From NCBI GenBank assembly GCA_014281115.1, contig JACONQ010000008.1:2170001-2234000 (forward strand): a DNA stretch of 64,000 nt. Direction: 5' to 3'. Shown here piece after piece: positions 58,722 through 64,000 of the stretch. The notes beneath the pieces were generated by a model. That model made no database searches. It had not been told where the DNA came from and saw only the letters and a program-made list of their open reading frames with translations. The DNA comes from Laburnicola sp. R22_1. Its lineage: Eukaryota > Ascomycota > Dothideomycetes > Pleosporales > Didymosphaeriaceae. Within the stretch, counting starts at the first letter, position 1. Each line of letters begins with the position of its first letter. The translations under genes were made by a program, and so were the position numbers.

Positions 58722-60308
58722 GTTGGAGACGCTAGAGTGTAGTCAATCATCACGCTATGCTTCCGTTGTGAGCGACCATGATGCGGCTGGGAAGAGCTCC
58801 ATGGAAGCTACAGATGGGCCGCGCTGCATCATCATTGCCAGCCGGCTCGCGGCTGGTCCGAGCTCCCACGTGCTAGTGACCATGCAGGTGCAGGTGAACC
58901 GACTGTCTGAATCTTTAAAGCTGTTTTGACCCTGTAGAACTTTCACTCCGTTTTCACCGAATCGATGATGAGCGCAACCTTTCAATCACACCTCCACAGC
59001 ACTAAAACCATGGGAAGGATGTCGTCGATTATCTATCGACAGCCTCAACCACCTACAACCACCCTACTATCCAATCCAATCCACCCAACAAATCCACATC
59101 CTCCCCAAGAAACAAATCCCCTCCAAAAGAGCGACTCAGGTCAGCACGAAACCCACACGCCATACAACCTAACCAACCACCACGCACTCCCCCACCCCAA
59201 ATATCAACCATCTTCCCACCAATCCACAACGCGTTCCGGCAAAAAAGAGCACAGAATCAACACAAGCGGCGCTCAAGCGCAAAAAAACCAACCCTTCATC
59301 CAGGGGACGAGGATTCCTTCAAAAAAAACCAGGCCAACACAAACCAAAAAAAAAAAAACCTGTCGACTTCCTGCTCACTAACACACGTGCTGCACGCTAA
59401 CCCCGTGTCCTGCGCGCAAGGGGGGAGGCACCGTGTGAGGAGGAAGTATACGGACGCTTGTTACCGATCAGCACTGCATCCAGCACAAAACGACTTCCCC
59501 CAGCGACGGCCACAGCCGGGTCCGAAGATGCAGCCGAGAAGGGCCGGTGAGTTAACGGAAGGTGTGCATGGAGAGGCGAAATAGAGCGATTATACCCAAT
59601 ATATCCGGCCGTCACGGCACCACGGCAAACTGCGCGCCGATTGCAGCCTTGACTGCAGCGTCACACAGGGGCTCGCTGCCAACTGGGCAAGCCACGGGGA
59701 GGCGGGGAGCGCGCGTGCGGGCTGCAGAAGGGAAACCGGGGAGTTTGGGGTGCGGGAGAGGGCGGGAGGGAAAGGGCCTCGGGAACAGACAGACCAAAGG
59801 AGATATACACAGACCTCATTGCGATAGATAGTATGGGGAGAGATGGACTTTGAAAAATCTCTTGGAACAAGAGTGTAAATGACTTGACATGAGAGATATA
59901 GAAAAGTATCAAAACGCTCCAAGTAAATGCAATGAGGGGATATCAATCCAACGCCAAAAAGCACAAGAACAGAGCAACAACGCAAAGCGTCTAAACCAGA
60001 AGGAGATACATGGCGACACCCTCGCTCGTCGAGTGCAAGCACTACAAGGCGTTGCTGAGGGGCCAGATTAGATAATTAAAATGTATTGCATAAAACACCA
60101 GTTTAAGTTCGTCTGTCAGAGAGGAGCAAGCTCCGTCAACCTGGCAGATATATTCTCGAGAGCAAGGCATCATCAGAGAAAGGGACCAAGGTCCAAAGTA
60201 CGTAACCTGAGCAATTACGTCTCGTCGCAGGTCGATGTGGCAACCCGTGTTACTTCTGAGACTCAGAACGCAAGCGTAAAGGTCAGAGAAGAACGTGGAT
60301 TATCGACA
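58722..60308. other. Intergenic DNA, no gene supported
   Basis: Upstream of VPS39 and downstream of PRM1. A/C-rich low complexity is present at 59040-59370, including a run of about 12 A at 59347-59358. The short frames show no domain. Confidence 0.5.
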
Positions 60309-62582
60309 TTACAGTCTGTCCGCGAACGGATCCGGACTCTTCATGCGTCGTGGGGGATCAGCGAATGGATTTGGCTTTGGCTTTTCGTCGAGAGGAGAGG
60401 GGTCGTCGAATTGTCCATGGCTGCTAGTGCGAAAATGGCCGGGGCGCGCCGAGTCATTGATTGTATGAGCTTCTACTTGGCCAACCTTTTCTGAATCGGA
60501 TTCAGGTTCGTTCAGACCATATAGCTGAAAAGGTCGGGGCTGCAGAGTGTACGGTGCAGCCTTGTTGACGGGGTACTCGTACGGCGGCGCCGCATCGGAG
60601 GGATACTCGCGGGTCTGTTGAGGAGCGCTATCAATGACCGGGTCGATGACATACGCTGTGCTTTGTGAAGCATCGCGGCGGGCAAAGTGAGTGCAAGCGT
60701 AGATGAGGCCGCCAAGTGCGATAGCAAACCAGATGAGCAAGATGGCGAGCGAGATCAAGGCCTCGGTCAGAATGCCACTAAGGAGCTTGTCGATGACGAA
60801 GTTGATAGCTTCGGTAACTTCGTCCCTAGCTTTGCCGTTGGGGTTGGCGAGTAGTTCGGCAGCGGAGCTAGAGTCGCTTAGCTTAGCAAGCGTTCCGAGA
60901 GACATGGTGTCATTATTCACGCCAGGGAAATTGACATGGGCGTGATCATGGACCCATGTAAGGCCCTTCTGGATGCCGGCAATCTTGAGGCCAATAAGGC
61001 AGTTGAGCACTTCTTTGATGGGGTCGTAGAGAACCGTGCCAGCGAAAGTTTCGTTGAGCACATCGGACATCTTGTCGACGAAGCCGTTCAGTGTACCGTT
61101 GACTGCGGATGTTGTTGTGTTCACCCAGCCGAGAATGTCGTCGTTGATTTTGGAGTCGAGATCACCAACGGCGCCGTTTACGCCGCCAGCCCACGACATG
61201 GAAGCGTTGTTCAACGAAGTGACCACCTTCTCAGCGAACCCGGCGACTTGGTCTGTGAGTTCTGGAACTTTCTCTTGCATTCCCCTGACCAGCAACCATT
61301 GACAGAAGCAGGAAAAGAAGCCTGCGATTGCCAGGGAAATTAGAAAGAGCATCGGAACAGAAGTTGCATAAGCCCAGGCCCAGCGCGCAATCTCCTGACG
61401 ACGCGCAGAGCCGAAGCGGCGGCCGAACCACAGTCCAATGCCAGAGGATGTCGGGCGAGAGGCAAGGTAAACAACATCCATGGGCTGGTGTCCCTTTTCG
61501 AAGAGTTCAGCACGTTCCTCCATCCGGCGGTATCGTCGAATTTCCATCCAGGCCATTGGAAACATAACAAGAACCGCTAGGGCAATAAGAACGCCGAGGG
61601 CGACCTTCTTGGCCGTGTAAGCCATGACGAGAAGGTCATCGAAGAAACTGTTGATGGAGTTGCCTTCAGAGCAGAAATTCAGCTTCTCTTTTTGGGGTAT
61701 GGGGAGAAGATCGCGGTCGAAGGTGAAATTTTCCATGCCCTGAATTAGCTTCCTGACCTCTTGGAAAGGGAGACGGATGATGTTGTCGGTGAAATTCTGC
61801 ACGTCTTCGAAAGTCGGGATTGAGTCGTTGAGCTTCTTAAGCCCTTCTTGCAGTTGTGGCGGTGCCTCGAGCGATTTGAGCTTGTTCATTTGATCGTCGA
61901 GGTTGATCTCTGGCTTGTCGAAATCGGGGCCGAACGGAAAGTTGATCTTCTTTATGATGTCGTTGATACCGTCGGTGGCTTTCTTGGTAGCATCACTCAC
62001 GCCGTTTGTGACGTCTTCAATAGTCTCGTTCAAATTCTTGGAGATGGCTTCTCCAATTTCGATTGCTGCATGAAGACTACCACTGACGGCAAGGGTAATG
62101 AGGCAGAGGTACGTGCCTGTCATCATGTGAACCACGAAGATGACGATTTCTTCCACTCCAGCGACACTAAGTTCCAACATCTTGACCAGACCGTGCACAG
62201 CTTTTTCGATGCCGGCGGAGGTCATTTCGTTGACGCCGTCGGCCATGAAGTGGGGCATGGACGCCATGGAGCTGCCCATGTTCTCGACTTGGTTGCATGC
62301 GCTGAGTGCTTCTCTACGAGCTGAGCTCAGGCTCGAGTTGGTGCTCGCGATTGCGAAGAGAAGGCGAACGAGGACGAGGAGGAGGAGGATGGTCCAGCGG
62401 TTGATCCATATCTGCGAGAGTCTAGCTCGAAGGCCGAGGTGTGGTTTGAGGTATGGTGTTTGGTTTAGCGGAGGTCGTGGTGTTTCTTGTGGGGCGTAGT
62501 TGCCTCGCATCTCATAATCGCCAGCGGACAGAGTTGGAGGTACAGCCGGGAAGGGTTGCTGTTGGTTCGCCGTGGAAGCCAT
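60309..62582 (-). CDS. PRM1: Plasma membrane fusion protein PRM1
   Basis: Predicted 757-aa multi-pass protein promoting plasma-membrane merger in mating and hyphal fusion. I start at 62582 (MASTANQQQPFPAVPP); the same frame is open further upstream but that extension is not family-like. Membrane segments: TILLLLVLVRLLFAIAS (about 64-80), EEIVIFVVHMMTGTYLCLIT, KVALGVLIALAVLVMFPMAW, SVPMLFLISLAIAGFFSCFC and LISLAILLIWFAIALGGLIY. The extracellular loops carry several N-x-S/T sites, including NLNET and NNAS, and amphipathic helices. The cytosolic tail is Pro/Ser-rich and ends with two NPFADPP/DPFADRL motifs, candidate sorting or adaptor signals. No intron. Confidence 0.9.
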   Translation of the reverse strand: MASTANQQQPFPAVPPTLSAGDYEMRGNYAPQETPRPPLNQTPYLKPHLGLRARLSQIWINRWTILLLLVLVRLLFAIASTNSSLSSARREALSACNQVENMGSSMASMPHFMADGVNEMTSAGIEKAVHGLVKMLELSVAGVEEIVIFVVHMMTGTYLCLITLAVSGSLHAAIEIGEAISKNLNETIEDVTNGVSDATKKATDGINDIIKKINFPFGPDFDKPEINLDDQMNKLKSLEAPPQLQEGLKKLNDSIPTFEDVQNFTDNIIRLPFQEVRKLIQGMENFTFDRDLLPIPQKEKLNFCSEGNSINSFFDDLLVMAYTAKKVALGVLIALAVLVMFPMAWMEIRRYRRMEERAELFEKGHQPMDVVYLASRPTSSGIGLWFGRRFGSARRQEIARWAWAYATSVPMLFLISLAIAGFFSCFCQWLLVRGMQEKVPELTDQVAGFAEKVVTSLNNASMSWAGGVNGAVGDLDSKINDDILGWVNTTTSAVNGTLNGFVDKMSDVLNETFAGTVLYDPIKEVLNCLIGLKIAGIQKGLTWVHDHAHVNFPGVNNDTMSLGTLAKLSDSSSAAELLANPNGKARDEVTEAINFVIDKLLSGILTEALISLAILLIWFAIALGGLIYACTHFARRDASQSTAYVIDPVIDSAPQQTREYPSDAAPPYEYPVNKAAPYTLQPRPFQLYGLNEPESDSEKVGQVEAHTINDSARPGHFRTSSHGQFDDPSPLDEKPKPNPFADPPRRMKSPDPFADRL

Positions 62583-64000
62583 AGCGAACGTGGATGGCTG
62601 CGAACGCGAGGTGTGGTTGTGGGGTTGGGGAAACGGCAGATGAACGGCAGGCAACCAGCGCCAGGCAGTTGCGTTGAATATGATGCGAATATGCAGAGGT
62701 GCGATAGAGGAGCGAAGTATCTGCCAGAGATGGGTATCGTAGAGGAAGGGTACGGTGGAAGGCGGAGTATGGATTACAGGCCAAGGTGGAACAATAAGAG
62801 CAATAGCACAATAAAGAAAGTGAATGAAACCCGAACGCTCCAGACAATGCAACAAAGAAAGGTGACGCAGGCAGATAGTGAAAGCACGATATGGAAGAAA
62901 GGGTGCGGGGAATGTATGACTTTAGTGCATTCACGCCTGCGTAGTGATTCAAACGCACAGCAAGTACGTACCGCGAGAAAGCGCAGGACGGAGCACAGGG
63001 CTCGCTGCAAGCGCCAATGGCACGGCAGAGGACGGCCTGCTCGACCAGTTTGTCCAGCAGCATATCCAGTACGTTGCGGCTCTGTTGTGGATCTGGCGAG
63101 ATCCGGTTAGGTGGGCGGCCCAGATAGGCGCCCGTGGGAGGTGGGAAAAGCTCCTAGCGACCAGTCATTCGCATGGCGGGCGGTCGGGCTGGAGAAGGCC
63201 CAGACAAGGCGCCAGGACAGTCTTCGCGCGGCGGCGACTGTTATTTCGAGCTCTTTGTGCTCGACTGGTTGTCGCGGCTCGTCTGGGCGGGCGTCCGTTG
63301 TTCACCGGCTTGCGCCCACGGGCTGCCGCTGGCGCGCAGAGGAGGCCGGCGAGGCCTCGTGACGGACCAGCGCGTCGCAGGTGGGATCGTCGTCGAGCCC
63401 AAGGGAACACACCTCTGGGGTCGGTCGGTCGTAGGCAGAGGAGGCTCGAAGCCGGAACACATGGCGGCCGCCGCCATTATGTAGGCAGGCCTCGCCGCCG
63501 CAGGGCTGCTGCGGCGGTCTGCCGTCACCTTCCCTGTTTCTGCATGTCTATGCACGCCGAGAGCCGACGTCATCGTCTTCGGACGCAGGATGCTTCGTTG
63601 AGTATTTCCATGGATCTGCATACAGTGTCTACCAAGTGCCGTCCACTCTGCGTCATGGAGACGAGACCCCGTTTCCCTTCCCGGAGCCTCTGCTGGCGCT
63701 CGACCCGCTGTCATGACGCTGGCAAAAGGCGCCCGGATGCCCAGCCGAGCTAACGGGTTGCCGCCGCACGCTGGACGCAGGCCGCTGTGAGCCAACCAAG
63801 TGCTTACCAAGCGCCTGTTTCAAACAAACTAGACGTCCGACCTCCATCCCATCTCCATTCCGATGATATCCCTCCGTGCCCTCCTCCGTCATGCCCACCA
63901 CACCGCCAGCGCCCGTGGCTCCGTTTCGAAATGCTGTTTGTGACTGTGTCAGCCTGTATATCGTGCGAGGGCCGGCCACCGTGGAGAGGCCATCCCGTGC
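62583..64000. other. Upstream of PRM1, no gene supported
   Basis: GC-rich from about 63000. A 269-codon plus-strand frame at 62944-63753 is Arg/Ala-rich, has no domain, and overlaps comparable frames on the minus strand, so it is most likely a chance frame in GC-rich DNA. The window ends without another gene. Confidence 0.5.

Noticed and set aside
62944..63753. 269-codon Arg/Ala-rich plus-strand frame near the window end
   Set aside because: GC-rich chance frame with no domain; overlapping minus-strand frames are equally long.

Overview
This window looks like nuclear DNA of a filamentous ascomycete, most likely a Dothideomycete. The genes carry short introns of about 45-70 bp with GT donors, CTAAC/CTGAC branch sites and AG acceptors, and they include fungus-specific families: Zn2Cys6 regulator, RRG9, PRM1, HbrB/TORC2, GON7 and an MpaB-like oxygenase. 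The sequence alternates sharply between gene-bearing blocks of ordinary composition and AT-rich blocks almost devoid of CA/TG. That is the footprint of repeat-induced point mutation (RIP).

Layout. 1-9975 is an AT-rich block dominated by a stack of nested DNA transposons: a pogo/Fot1-type element at 490-8337 holds an insertion at 553-895, a solo LTR at 1037-3104 (itself split by a second pogo-type element at 1062-2932), a third pogo-type element at 3294-5749 (itself split by a foldback MITE at 3311-3993), and a 1.1-kb insertion at 7182-8275. 9976-31163 is a gene block: a Zn2Cys6 transcription factor, RRG9, an MpaB/rubber-oxygenase-like protein, a CCCH zinc-finger protein, a decayed short-chain dehydrogenase, cytochrome c, a mitochondrial pyruvate-dehydrogenase-type kinase, a secreted Pro/Thr-rich protein with a GPI-like tail, an FMN-dependent 2-hydroxy-acid oxidase, and, right at the edge, a 5'-truncated cysteine-rich secreted-type gene resembling the Bys1 family. 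31164-48090 is a second AT-rich block of decayed repeats, two more pogo-type copies, short retroposon-like repeats with long target-site duplications, and a transposase remnant ending in a terminal repeat. 48091-49900 is a broken gene apparently cut by that transposon end. 50-64 kb is a second gene block: a small ORF, HbrB/Bit61 (TORC2), GON7 (KEOPS), VPS39 (HOPS) and PRM1 (cell fusion).

The intact genes are mostly housekeeping functions: respiration (cytochrome c, RRG9, PDH kinase), membrane traffic and TOR signalling (VPS39, HbrB), tRNA modification (GON7), and mating or hyphal fusion (PRM1). I see no secondary-metabolite cluster or prokaryote-type system. The unusual content is in the repeats: several families of 70-130 bp elements without inverted termini, flanked by 8-16 bp duplications, and two genes damaged exactly at the borders of AT-rich blocks. 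All exon joins were worked out by hand from splice motifs and frame continuity. Family names rest on recognised motifs, not on a search.
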